Positions 23,270 through 31,800 of a stretch of 34,350 nucleotides of DNA are shown here, one piece after another. This DNA is from Burkholderia sp. Ac-20365. GTDB lineage: Bacteria > Pseudomonadota > Gammaproteobacteria > Burkholderiales > Burkholderiaceae. Numbering within the stretch: position 1 is the stretch's first letter; every line of letters starts with the position of its first letter. Location: the NCBI RefSeq assembly GCF_017104715.1, contig NZ_JAAGPI010000066.1:1-34350 (forward strand), given 5' to 3'. Made by a program: the position numbers and the translations under genes. The notes beneath the pieces are model-generated. The model had not been told where the DNA came from. It did not search any database and was given only the letters and a program-made list of their open reading frames with translations.

Positions 23270-23725
23270 TTATATTCCCTTCAAATAAGGAGCAACAGAA
23301 GGATACTCCGAAGCAAATTCACTCGACTTAACAAACGAAATAAAAACATTCTTCGCTGATTGAGTCGTCTTTCTTGCATAACTCAACAACAAGTCGAAGT
23401 CACCGTAGTCGAGTTCTATACCAACCAAGGTCAATGCCCACTGCTTCTCCGGGGAGCGTGCGATAAGACCATCCAGTTCCTGTACTAAAGCCGGATAAAA
23501 AATACCACGACCGGTCGCCTCTACTATGTTTCTTGCACGTTCGTGGACACCGAAATCGTCTGCATCGGAGAAAGTTTTGAGAAGTTCGACAATGACCTCG
23601 TAGCTCATATTTGCTTCGGCTTCAGACAGAAGCTCAATAAACTCATCACACTTCTCTTCGCTTGAGAAGTCCTGGCTATCGTGCGAGCGTGCTCGCCAAC
23701 GATCGAAAGAGAAATTTTCCGACAT
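23270..23725 (-). CDS. Immunity-type protein paired with HHMP toxin (Imm30-like?)
   Basis: A 151-residue acidic, mostly helical protein. ATG 23725 is best placed for the GAGG site; ATG 23731 and GTG 23734 are too close to it. Helical units such as MSYEVIVELLKTFSDADDFGVHE and FDLLLSYARKTTQSAKNVFISFV suggest a HEAT-like or Imm30-like fold; the family name is tentative. It begins 10 bp after the stop codon of the HHMP-type toxin fragment. A homologue (27494-27934) follows a homologue of the same toxin, which is strong context for a toxin-immunity pair. A decayed third copy lies at 21658-21972. Confidence 0.75.
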   Translation of the reverse strand: MSENFSFDRWRARSHDSQDFSSEEKCDEFIELLSEAEANMSYEVIVELLKTFSDADDFGVHERARNIVEATGRGIFYPALVQELDGLIARSPEKQWALTLVGIELDYGDFDLLLSYARKTTQSAKNVFISFVKSSEFASEYPSVAPYLKGI

Positions 23726-23735
23726 TTCCATCACC

Positions 23736-24294
23736 TCACTTTTTCAACATCCCGCGACACTTGGCGTATGTAAGCATTTCTCGCGTAGCCTCGTTGTATT
23801 TCGTCGGATTACCGACCGCGCGTGCGACCCTACGGACATCTTGAATCTCTGTAACCATTGCACCCCAATAGTTATCGGATGCGATCATCGTAGCCAGCTT
23901 GTCTCGATACTGCTGCGCAACTGTTGAGTTCTTATAACTCGATGTGGCCGCGTGGTCAGCCGGGTCCATAGCGATAGCGGGTCCATCCCTGTATCCCAGG
24001 TAGTCATCTTGCACCTTTGTGACTGCGTCAGCGGGCATATGATGTCCCTCTATGCCAGGCCGAGAGATCCCACCCTTTGATCCTCCCCGATGCGGGCCCT
24101 CTCCTTCTGGATTTCCCTTCTTCAGGCAATCACAAGGACATCGCGCCAACCCTAACGGATCAATCCACGAAACTGGATCCGGTACGTATTGGAAGACGTT
24201 GATCCCGCCCGCCAGCCCGATCGGGTCTTTTGAGATGAAGCGGCCACTGCTCGGATCGTAGTACCGATGCCGGTTATAGTGCAGCGCCGTCTCA
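23736..24294 (-). pseudogene. Displaced Rhs C-terminal cassette with HHMP nuclease-like tip
   Basis: The open frame begins just inside the last part of an Rhs core (DRETALHYNRHRYYDPSSG, RFISKDPIGLAGG, then WIDPLGL) and runs into a tip domain of about 135 residues, ending at 23736. TAG-TAG precedes it, so there is no start codon and no core. The tip has RPGIEGHHMPADAV, GPAIAMDPADHAATSS, QQYRDKLATMI and EIQDVRRVARAV, with KYNEATREMLTYAKCRG at the end. The HHMP and DPADH motifs suggest a His-metal nuclease of the HNH/Endonuclease VII kind seen in polymorphic toxins (inference). The tip appears complete and would become active if joined to a full Rhs core by recombination. Confidence 0.75.
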
Positions 24295-24398
24295 CGATCA
24301 AACTACTACCCAGCAGAGCGCAGCGGGTACACTTTGCGCATCACTTCGACCGCATGGACGTGCTTGCGTCGAACGAATTTCCTCGCATCGCACTATTG

Positions 24399-24752
24399 TC
24401 AATCTGGCGCAAACTCACTGTGAAGATCGACAGCGGTGTCTTCGTTAAGCTCGGTCCTACCTCCGTCGTGACTCAAGGCCGTAATAAGGAACCGATCGAC
24501 GTCCTCGTCCACGACCTTCGCCCCATCGATTACAGCAAAGAGCCCAAACAATGCAACGCGGACTGACTCCGCTATCACCCCATCAAACAGCTTCTGTTCG
24601 TCGCTGGTCAAACGAGCGCGCCACTCCGATACCTGGATCAATAGATCATGAGGTCTCTTGCCTGGTGGGGTCGTAAAGGTCTTCACGAGACCATTCACCG
24701 TCTGCTCCTGTACATACGTCCTGATAGCGGCGACGAATTCCTGTGTGTTCAT
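24399..24752 (-). CDS. Putative immunity protein, unknown family
   Basis: A 117-residue acidic cytoplasmic protein (EEFVAAIRTYV-like start MNTQEFVAAIRTYVQEQ; HDLLIQVSEWRARLTSDEQKLFDG; acidic end HSEFAPD). ATG 24752 is preceded by AAGGA at a slightly long spacing. I do not recognise the family. It starts 25 bp after the stop codon of the frameshifted Rhs tip at 24778, so it is very probably that toxin's immunity protein. The reading frame is fully intact although its toxin is broken. Confidence 0.65.
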   Translation of the reverse strand: MNTQEFVAAIRTYVQEQTVNGLVKTFTTPPGKRPHDLLIQVSEWRARLTSDEQKLFDGVIAESVRVALFGLFAVIDGAKVVDEDVDRFLITALSHDGGRTELNEDTAVDLHSEFAPD

Positions 24753-24777
24753 GGCCGAAATTCCTTACGAGCGAATG

Positions 24778-26307
24778 CTATTTGTTAAAGGCGCCTGGGT
24801 ACATCTCTTTGTTGAGCGAGATGAGTCGTTGCAAGCACCCGTTAGAAGCGCTTGTATTCTGTCTCAGATCTCTGATGTCCTTGGCTAACAAGTCTTTTGC
24901 CGTACCCGCGTATGAACCCTTCAGCGTCGGGATTTGTGCATGCTCATCGGCAGGAACAGCGATCGACGGGGCCGTCTGTGGATTGTAGCCAACGACAACT
25001 TGGGCGCCGGTTGCTTTTGCATCGCGTGGTGAATGTCGAGGTCGTCGCCAGGAGCCGAACGCTGCTTGAGCTGATTGAATGGCCCGACGTCGTATTTTGA
25101 GCACGGATCGCAAGGGCATCGAGCCAGCCCGAGCGGGTCGATCCAGCCAGTCGGATTGGGCGCGTACTGAAACGCGTTGACGCCACCCAGCAATCCTATG
25201 GGATCTTTGCTGATGAACCGCCCACTACGCGGATCATAATACCAATACCGATTGTAATGCAGCCCCGTCTCATCATCGGCCTGCTGCCCCTGAAACCGGA
25301 TCGGGTTCCGCACTTCTTCCCGCGTCGCTCCCGAGACACGAGCAATAACCTCAACCGCCTCACCCCACGCCTTATACCGTGCTTCCCAGACAACCTCACC
25401 CGCATCATCCGTGAGAATCTGCGGCGTGCCGATCACATCGCAATGGTAGTAGTAAACCTGCGCCTGCTCATCCGCCACAGGCACGTTCATCAGCGGATCA
25501 TCTTCCGGCGCATACCGATCCGACTCCTTCCGCTGCGGCGTCTCGATACCATCAACGCGTGACGCAACAAACTGTGCAAGCGGCGCAAACGGACCCGCTT
25601 CATACACGTAGTGCGTGCTGTGCAAACCGGCAGACTCATAAGCAAGCCGGTCGCCGTCCCAACCGAACACCGTCCTCTTACCGCCGACATCTTTAGCAAT
25701 CCGCCGCCCGAACGCATCATAAAAGTACTGCGCGTGAACCGAACCCGCAGCACTCTGTGCGCTTACCGTCTTTAGCCGGTTGAATCCATCCCACTCGTAC
25801 CGTTGTTCACTTCCAGGTGACTGCCGCACAACCAGATTGCCGCGCGCATCGTACTCATAGTGCTCGCCCGCATAGTCCTTCAGCAGATTACCGACAATCG
25901 CCGGCACTCCGGCAGGCAAAGTACTCTCGCGATACCCATCACCAGCAGAACGTGCATGACGCGGACTACCCGCATCGACGATATTGCTCGCCGGATCGAA
26001 CGCAAAACGCTCGGTCGCAAGCGGACTGATCGCCTCGATCAACCGGCCGACAGGATCGTAGCCATATGTCGTCACGCCACGACGGCTATCGTCGATCTCT
26101 TTGAGTTGCCCTGCCGCGTCATAGCGATACCGCCGTGCGGCAAGCATCGACGGCGCACCATGTCGCCGCAGCGACTGCATATCGACACGTCCCGCCATGT
26201 CGTAATGCGTCGCCTGCTCAATCGTATTCGACAGCGTACGCTGCGTCTCGCGATGCAGATCATCACGCTGGAAACCGATCAGTTCGCGCCCGTCGAGCAT
26301 CATGCCG
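24778..26307 (-). pseudogene. Truncated, frameshifted Rhs with HH-type tip
   Basis: The 5' part is the terminal Rhs core, equivalent to roughly residues 1025-1419 of the complete Rhs and nearly identical to it. Core YD repeats run from MMLDGRELIGFQRDD to WIDPLGL. The tip then reads DDLDIHHAMQKQPA and loses frame near 25000-25020. The other frame continues VVVGYNPQTAPSIAVPADEH, LKGSYAGTAKDLLAKDIRDLR and LNKEMYPGAFNK to the stop at 24778. Joined, these make a coherent tip domain of about 120 residues with a conserved HH pair, a type I recall from other Rhs proteins. The front 1000 residues of Rhs are missing, so this is a non-functional donor cassette. The upstream joint lies at 26307-26308. 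Confidence 0.85.
25221..26307. repeat. 1087-bp Rhs core direct repeat, left copy
   Basis: It aligns without gaps to 29137-30223 at a constant offset of 3916, with only scattered base changes. It covers the end of the Rhs core just before the tip domain. The right-hand end in this copy is abrupt, falling at the shared word GCCG. It is a ready substrate for homologous recombination that would swap the tip of the complete Rhs. Confidence 0.9.
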
Positions 26308-26368
26308 GGCACGGCGTAGCAATTGAGCGGTCAGTAGCTCTACCTGAGAAGTTGTCTCGCCACTCTTG

Positions 26369-26581
26369 CTAATTTTCTTCAAAATGACGAACTATCGACT
26401 TCCACGTTTTGCAGGGATTGCGTGCATCGAATACAGGAAACACAACCAAAGTACTCAATGCTTTGCCGTTGTTGTCCAGAAGCCAATCCGAGAACGACTT
26501 AGGGAAGTTGCGCGCCAATTCCGTCTCAGCTGCATGAATCGCATCTACTGTTGTGTCTATCACTCGCGGTTTCGTCCTCAT
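26369..26581 (-). pseudogene. Truncated SUKH immunity gene
   Basis: About 70 codons of a SMI1/KNR4-type protein from ATG 26581, which overlaps a TGA at 26578-26580. AIHAAETELARNFPKSFSDWLLDNNG is the typical SUKH N-terminal pattern (positions about 14-39). The frame stops at TAG after RHFEEN. The codons beyond read QEWRDNF, so the stop may replace a Trp codon. The gene then runs straight into the Rhs core fragment at 26307. It is less than half the normal SUKH length and unlikely to fold. Confidence 0.7.
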
Positions 26582-26754
26582 TTCTTGCATAGGGTAAAGC
26601 GTCCGCCTCTGCGAGCCTCAACGTGCCGGTCCCAGGCGACCCAGAACTCGACATCGTTGCCGACCAGCATTCATTCCGCTTGCGCCAGTAGCGATGCCTC
26701 TTTGACAGCGGAGAGCCAGCTGGAAATATAGGAGGTTAATGGAAATCGCACCAT
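26578..26754 (-). pseudogene. Remnant of an Rhs tip before the truncated SUKH gene
   Basis: The minus-strand frame reads MVRFPLTSYISSWLSAVKEA and on to LLAQAE, a TGA, then MLVGNDVEFWVAWDRHVEA and RRGGRFTLCKK. It ends at a TGA (26578-26580) that overlaps the SUKH ATG as ATGA. Apart from the internal stop the frame is open and protein-like, and it stays open upstream to about 26820. It is best explained as the last 60 or so codons of a former toxin whose immunity protein was the SUKH fragment. I do not recognise its family. Confidence 0.55.
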
Positions 26755-26886
26755 TATCGGCGTGACAACTACCTGGGCAATGCTCACTTGCTGCCTTGGC
26801 GCAAAGGGCCGCCCCCAAGAGCCCGATCACCGTCAAGACGCAACAAGGGCAGATTTGGGGCGCCTTTACGCATGGTTATCACCGAT

Positions 26887-27198
26887 CTAAAACGCTATAA
26901 ACGCATCGTTCTCGAAATAGTAAACAAACGCCTCAAACAACTGCTCGATTCTCGGATTCTCTATCTGCGCCTGGGCATTAGAAACGATGTCCTCAATCGA
27001 AGCCACGTCGAGGACCTCCTGCCAATCGTTGGTCTTGGCAATTTCCGGCCGGGGATCCGCGTCAGGATCTGCATCCTTATCATCATCAGCAAAGACACCT
27101 TGTGTGTTCATATCCCACGGGGGATCTGGCAAATATAACCAACCAGAATGCTGCTGCGGGTTTAGGAAAATCTGTCTGATTGTAAACAAGTGGTCCAC
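26887..27198 (-). CDS. Putative immunity protein, acidic 103 residues (DUF7716-like?)
   Basis: The start is GTG 27198 with AAGGGG upstream. The protein has an aromatic N-terminal strand (SGWLYLPDPPWDMNTQG), a strongly acidic loop (FADDDKDADPDADPRPE), and a C-terminal helix pair (ASIEDIVSNAQAQIENPRIE, LFEAFVYYFENDAFIAF). It resembles a small family I associate with the DUF7716 name, with low certainty. The acidic surface suits binding to a basic nuclease. It begins 12 bp after the stop codon of a toxin tail at 27211, and a broken relative exists at 22783-23040. Confidence 0.65.
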   Translation of the reverse strand: MDHLFTIRQIFLNPQQHSGWLYLPDPPWDMNTQGVFADDDKDADPDADPRPEIAKTNDWQEVLDVASIEDIVSNAQAQIENPRIEQLFEAFVYYFENDAFIAF

Positions 27199-27210
27199 AC
27201 ATTTCCCCTT

Positions 27211-27425
27211 TTACTCACACGGACACGGACAAGGATTCAGAGCCTTGAATCCACCTCCTCAGCCAGGTGTCGTCGAGTCGTGCGAGCGTCAGGTCTTCGC
27301 CGCGATCGTCGTGCGTCTGGCCGGCTATCAGCAACGGATATTCGATGCTACGGCCCAACGGCTCGTGATAAATGAGCTTGCTTGAACATCGAAGCGCGTC
27401 GTGTGCGGCGTGATCCATCGCGCGC
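27211..27425 (-). pseudogene. Rhs mid-core shred joined to a toxin tail
   Basis: 27259-27425 matches the complete Rhs at about 31899-32068 (residues about 410-466: YHDPSGRSIEYPLL-like, GQTHDDRGEDLTLARLDDTW) with a 4-bp deletion that breaks frame. At about 27258 it changes to an unrelated tail that, in another frame, reads GGGFKALNPCPCPCE and stops at 27211. This is the end of a lost Rhs tip, directly before the GTG of the 103-residue immunity gene. The joint is a deletion that removed the rest of the core and most of the toxin. Confidence 0.75.
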
Positions 27426-27493
27426 CGCAGCAGGTGGCACGAATCTTCTTGCTGCCAGCGCCTTCCATCTCCCGTTTTAACACGCGCGTCAGT

Positions 27494-27934
27494 TTAGAAA
27501 TAGGTACTAATCTCCGGATATTCGTTCAAGAAGTCTTCGCTATGTATGAACTTGTCCAATTGACCTTGTGTTCTTCTGGCGACATCTACTATTTCCCTTA
27601 TTTTCTCCGTTTCGCTTGAGTTCACAACCCTGCCGATCAAAATATGTGGCCACTCTTGCGCACTCGCGTTCCGGAGAAGATCTGGAAACTTAAACGCAAG
27701 CCGTTCCGCGTAGAGTTTTGCATCGGCTTTATCAAGAACGACCAAGATCGATTCCTGGATACCGTAGTCGTCGTCATCGCAAAAGGTATCCAGCAACGTA
27801 TCTATAACGCGCCCGTCAAGCTGAGCTTGAACATCTTTCGCAAGCTTCGCAAACGTCCTCGCGTCTGTCGGATTCTCATACCGATCCATCGAAAGTAATG
27901 CTTTCCTCCATTGCTCGAATTCAGTATCAGTCAT
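27494..27934 (-). CDS. Immunity-type protein paired with second HHMP toxin tail
   Basis: A 146-residue helical, acidic protein from ATG 27934 with GAGG 4-5 nt upstream overlapping the preceding stop. It is related to the 151-residue protein at 23270-23725: both have a D-D-[FY]-G-[VI] element (DDDDYGIQES), a central helix region ending IG, and a closing FIxSEDFLNEYPEISTYF-like segment. Its start lies 7 bp after the stop of a toxin tail homologous to the toxin that precedes the 151-residue gene. The two pairs have therefore diverged together, as expected for cognate toxin and immunity proteins. Confidence 0.75.
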   Translation of the reverse strand: MTDTEFEQWRKALLSMDRYENPTDARTFAKLAKDVQAQLDGRVIDTLLDTFCDDDDYGIQESILVVLDKADAKLYAERLAFKFPDLLRNASAQEWPHILIGRVVNSSETEKIREIVDVARRTQGQLDKFIHSEDFLNEYPEISTYF

Positions 27935-27941
27935 AGCGCCT

Positions 27942-28067
27942 CTACTTGGTCAAAAATCCGCGGCATTTTGCGTATGCGAGCATCTCCTGCATTGCCTCGT
28001 TGTACTTTTTCGGATCATCGACCTGTGTGGCGACACGTCGTACATCGCGGATTTCTTCGTAGAGCAG
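27942..28067 (-). pseudogene. 3' tail of a second HHMP-type Rhs toxin
   Basis: It carries 41 codons plus stop, with YEEIRDVRRVATQVDDPKK and YNEAMQEMLAYAKCRGFLTK. It aligns with the end of the HHMP tip at 23736-24294 (EIQDVRRVARAV, KYNEATREMLTYAKCRG). The histidine-bearing front half is gone: the sequence switches at 28068 to the 772-bp repeat. It was not visible as a stand-alone ORF and is recognised only by homology and by its position before the immunity gene. Confidence 0.75.
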
Positions 28068-28839
28068 CACTATCTCCGACATGGCTGGATATATGTCTGT
28101 CCGGTTGCAGCTTGATACTGACTGACTCCGCCGACGTAGGGAATGCCCGTGTGCACTTCTTTATCGGATGTGGTCAATTTGGCGAATCAGCCACCACCAC
28201 ATATTCTTTAATCATCAGATGCACTTCTCCGTCACGCACGCAGCCCTCGGCTGATCCACTCCTGCAAGTTGACTGCAATAGAAGAGAAGTCCGACGGATC
28301 GAGGTCTCCTAGCCCCGATTCAAATACCGAGGGATCGTCATTTTCAAGTTTAATCAAAAATCCTTTTCCGCCGCTGTCGTCACCGATCAGCAGATATCCG
28401 TCGCAGTAATCCTTAACTTCATAGGTTTCATTTCTTTCAGCTAGATCCTGCAGCTGATAGAGTGAGAGCCCGTTGTCTAACAACACCCCATCAGAATACG
28501 ACAGTAAATCCTTATAAGCCGACGGAAATTTAACTTTCATTGCTGACTCTACTGCAGCAATTTGAGCCGCCAGAGCCCCCTTATTTAACCCGGTTAAATT
28601 CGATATTCCAGAGAAGTTCATTTTGTGAAAGCTCCTAGGCAGTCAAAATACTTGTAGCTCTTCTTCATTGCGCGTCGCGCCACATCTTGAGGCACGCCAG
28701 CGGCGATCATTTGACCGTAACCAATGTTGAACTCGTCGGCCAACGACGTCGATCCCCACTTCCCGCCCGGCTGACTAGCAAGTGATCGACGTAGCGATCG
28801 CTGCGACGCGGATATCTGCGCGTGGGGGTCACCGCTAGC
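28068..28839. repeat. 772-bp direct repeat, right copy
   Basis: The partner of 22004-22775 at a constant offset of 6064. This copy includes the functional end of the complete rhs gene and its immunity gene plus about 160 bp of flank. It is probably the parental copy, because the toxin gene is intact here. Confidence 0.9.
28232..28621 (-). CDS. SUKH (SMI1/KNR4) immunity protein of the complete Rhs
   Basis: A 129-residue cytoplasmic protein with the SUKH pattern (ESAMKVKFPSAYKDLLSYSDG, then DGYLLIGDDSGGKGFLI). Its ATG overlaps the Rhs stop codon (ATGA at 28618-28621), so toxin and immunity protein are made together. SUKH proteins are known immunity partners of many nuclease toxins in contact-dependent and type VI systems. 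It should bind and block the C-terminal SHH-type tip of the Rhs encoded just upstream. A near-identical orphan copy lies about 6 kb away. Confidence 0.9.
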   Translation of the reverse strand: MNFSGISNLTGLNKGALAAQIAAVESAMKVKFPSAYKDLLSYSDGVLLDNGLSLYQLQDLAERNETYEVKDYCDGYLLIGDDSGGKGFLIKLENDDPSVFESGLGDLDPSDFSSIAVNLQEWISRGLRA

Positions 28840-31800
28840 AGATGACAACAGAACCGCGGGCGCCGCATTTCGATCGTATCCTTCAACGTTGTTCTCGGCC
28901 CACTCATTTTGGATGGGATGGTGCGATTGAACAAAACCGTCTGCCCGAGTGTTCTGGTTACCCGGAGCGCGATTGCTATTGGGACTGAGTTCACCATGTC
29001 GGCCAGAGTCATGCTTGCACGCGCCACCCGGTCGAACTGTTAAACCAAGCGGATCGATCCAATCAATCGGATTCGGAGCATACTGATAAACATTGACCCC
29101 ACCAGCGAGCCCAATCGGATCCTTCGAAACAAACCGCCCACTACGCGGATCATAATACCGATACCGATTGTAATGCAGCCCCGTCTCATCATCGGCCTGC
29201 TGCCCCTGAAACCGGATCGGGTTCCGCACTTCTTCCCGCGTCGCTCCCGAGACACGAGCAATAACCTCAACCGCCTCACCCCACGCCTTATACCGTGCTT
29301 CCCAGACAACCTCACCCGCATCATCCGTGAGAATCTGCGGCGTGCCGATCACATCGCAATGGTAGTAGTAAACCTGCGCCTGCTCATCCGCCACAGGCAC
29401 GTTCATCAGCGGATCATCTTCCGGCGCATACCGATCCGACTCCTTCCGCTGCGGCGTCTCGATACCATCAACGCGTGACGCAACAAACTGTGCAAGCGGC
29501 GCAAACGAACCCGCTTCATACACGTAGTGCGTGCTGTGCAAACCGGCAGACTCATAAGCAAGCCGGTCGCCGTCCCAACCGAACACCGTCCTCTTACCAC
29601 CGACATCTTTAGCAATCCGCCGCCCGAACGCATCATAAAAGTACTGCGCCTGAATCGAGCCAGCAGCACTCTGCGAGCTTACTGCCTTCAGCCGGTTGAA
29701 CCCATCCCACTCGTACCGTTGTTCACTTCCAGGCGACTGCCGCACAACCAGATTGCCGCGCGCATCGTACTCATAGTGCTCGCCCGCATAGTCCTTCAGC
29801 AGATTACCGACAATCGCCGGCACTCCGGCAGGCAAAGTACTCTCGCGATACCCACCACCATCAGAGCGTGCATGACGCGGACTGCCTGCATCGACGATAT
29901 TGCTCGCCGGATCGAAAGCAAAACGCTCGGTCGCAAGCGGACTGATCGCTTCGATCAACCGGCCGACAGGATCGTAACCATATGTCGTCACGCCACGACG
30001 GCTATCGTCGATCTCTTTGAGTTGCCCTGCCGCATCGTAGCGATAACGCCTTGCGGCAAGCATCGACGGCGCACCATGTCGCCGCAGCGACTGCATATCG
30101 ACACGTCCAGCCATGTCGTAATGCGTCGCCTGCTCGATCGTATTCGACAGCGTTCGCTGCGTTTCGCGGTGCAGATCATCACGCTGGAACCCGATCAGTT
30201 CGCGCCCGTCGAGCATCATGCCGTGCACATGGCCCGAGCCGTACACCAGCCAGTCGATCGCATGCCCATCAGGCCGCACGGTTCTGATGCGCGTGCCGAT
30301 CTCGTCATACTCGTGATGCCACACGTAACTGCGGCGCTCGCCGAACAACTGATAAGCATGGTGCTCACGCACCAGATTGCCCACCGGATCAAAGAAGTGC
30401 TGCGTGTGGCTGACGTCGTTGCGCGCATCGATCAGACGGCCGTTGCCGTCATACGCGAGTCGCATTTCGCTCGCGCCTGCACTGCGCCGCGTTGTGCGGC
30501 CCGCAGCATTGAAGTCATAGGCTGTCTCGAGACCGGCCTCTTCGGATGACAGCATGCGCCCGCTTTCCGCCTCGTAGCGATAGTGAACCACGCTGCCATC
30601 AAACCCAACCTGCTCGAGCAATCGACCGACAGGATCGTAACGGAAGCTGAACGTCGCATGATTCGCATCCGTCAATGCGGTCAAACGCCCAAGCAGGTCG
30701 TATCGATATGAAAGCGTATTACCCAGTGCGTCAGTGCGTTGCGCGATCCGTCCCGCCCTGTCATAGACGAAACGCGACATCCGTCCCAACGCATCGATAT
30801 GCGTAAGCAACCGGCCTTCTGCATCGTATTCGAGCTTCTCGGTCCCAGCCGACGATTCAACGACCGTCAACTGTCCATTGCTGGCGTAACGGTATATCGT
30901 GCTCTGGCCTGCCGCATTCTTCTCTTCGAGCAGACGGCCGCGTTCGTCGTAACGCCATTCAGTAGCCTTGCCCGAGCAATCGGTATAACGCGTAAGTTGC
31001 CCTGTCGCGTCGTAGTCGAGTTTCTTCGCGCCGCCCTTCGCATCGACGATTTCAACCGGCAGTCCCTGCCTGTTGTAGCTGTATTTCGTCTCGTGACCAA
31101 GCGGATCGATCTGCGCGACCACCTGCCCCGCATCGTCGTATTTGCGCTCCCACCGGTACAAAAGCGGATCGACGATCGCAGTCAACTGATCCTCGCCGTC
31201 GTACTCCATGCGCACGACGCTCCCGTCCTGGCGAACCTGTTCCACCATATTGCCGCGAGCATCGTACACAAAACGCTCGACGCTTCCATCCGGAAAGATA
31301 TGCTGCGTCAGGTTGTGATGCGCATCGCGATAGAACCATTCTTCGAGTCCATCGGGATGAATGATCCGATACGTGTAGCCGTCTATATCCGAGTAGTGCC
31401 GTGTGACACTGCCCATTGCATCGGTCACGTACACAAGACGGATATCCGGATGCCATGCGAGCCGGATTTCATGGCTGCCATCGTCGGCATATTCGCGCAC
31501 GCACTTCGACTTCGCATCGCGGCCATCCCATTCGAGATTCATGCCGCGGCCGGTTCGATCCGTATAGCGCGTCACGAGATGATCGCGATAGGCATACTCG
31601 CGCCGGTTGCCATAACGGTCGGTGGCTGCGATCAGATCGCCCTGCGCATCGTACGTGTAGCGCGCGAGCGTCTCGACGCGTTCGCCTTCATCGTCGACAT
31701 GCACCGCTTCCGTGATGCGTCCAGCCACATCGTGCATGAAAACGACGCTCGCCGCCGGCGTGCCGATTCGCGTCAGCCGGTCCGCCGCGTCGTACACCAA

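Noticed and set aside
26618..26836. 72-codon minus-strand frame
   Set aside because: It runs in a different frame from the toxin-like reading that ends exactly at the SUKH start codon. The latter explains the region better.
20527..28621. Mobile element or integrase explaining the low-G+C island
   Set aside because: I found no transposase, integrase, tRNA target or terminal inverted repeats. Recombination between Rhs core and cassette repeats is enough to explain the layout.
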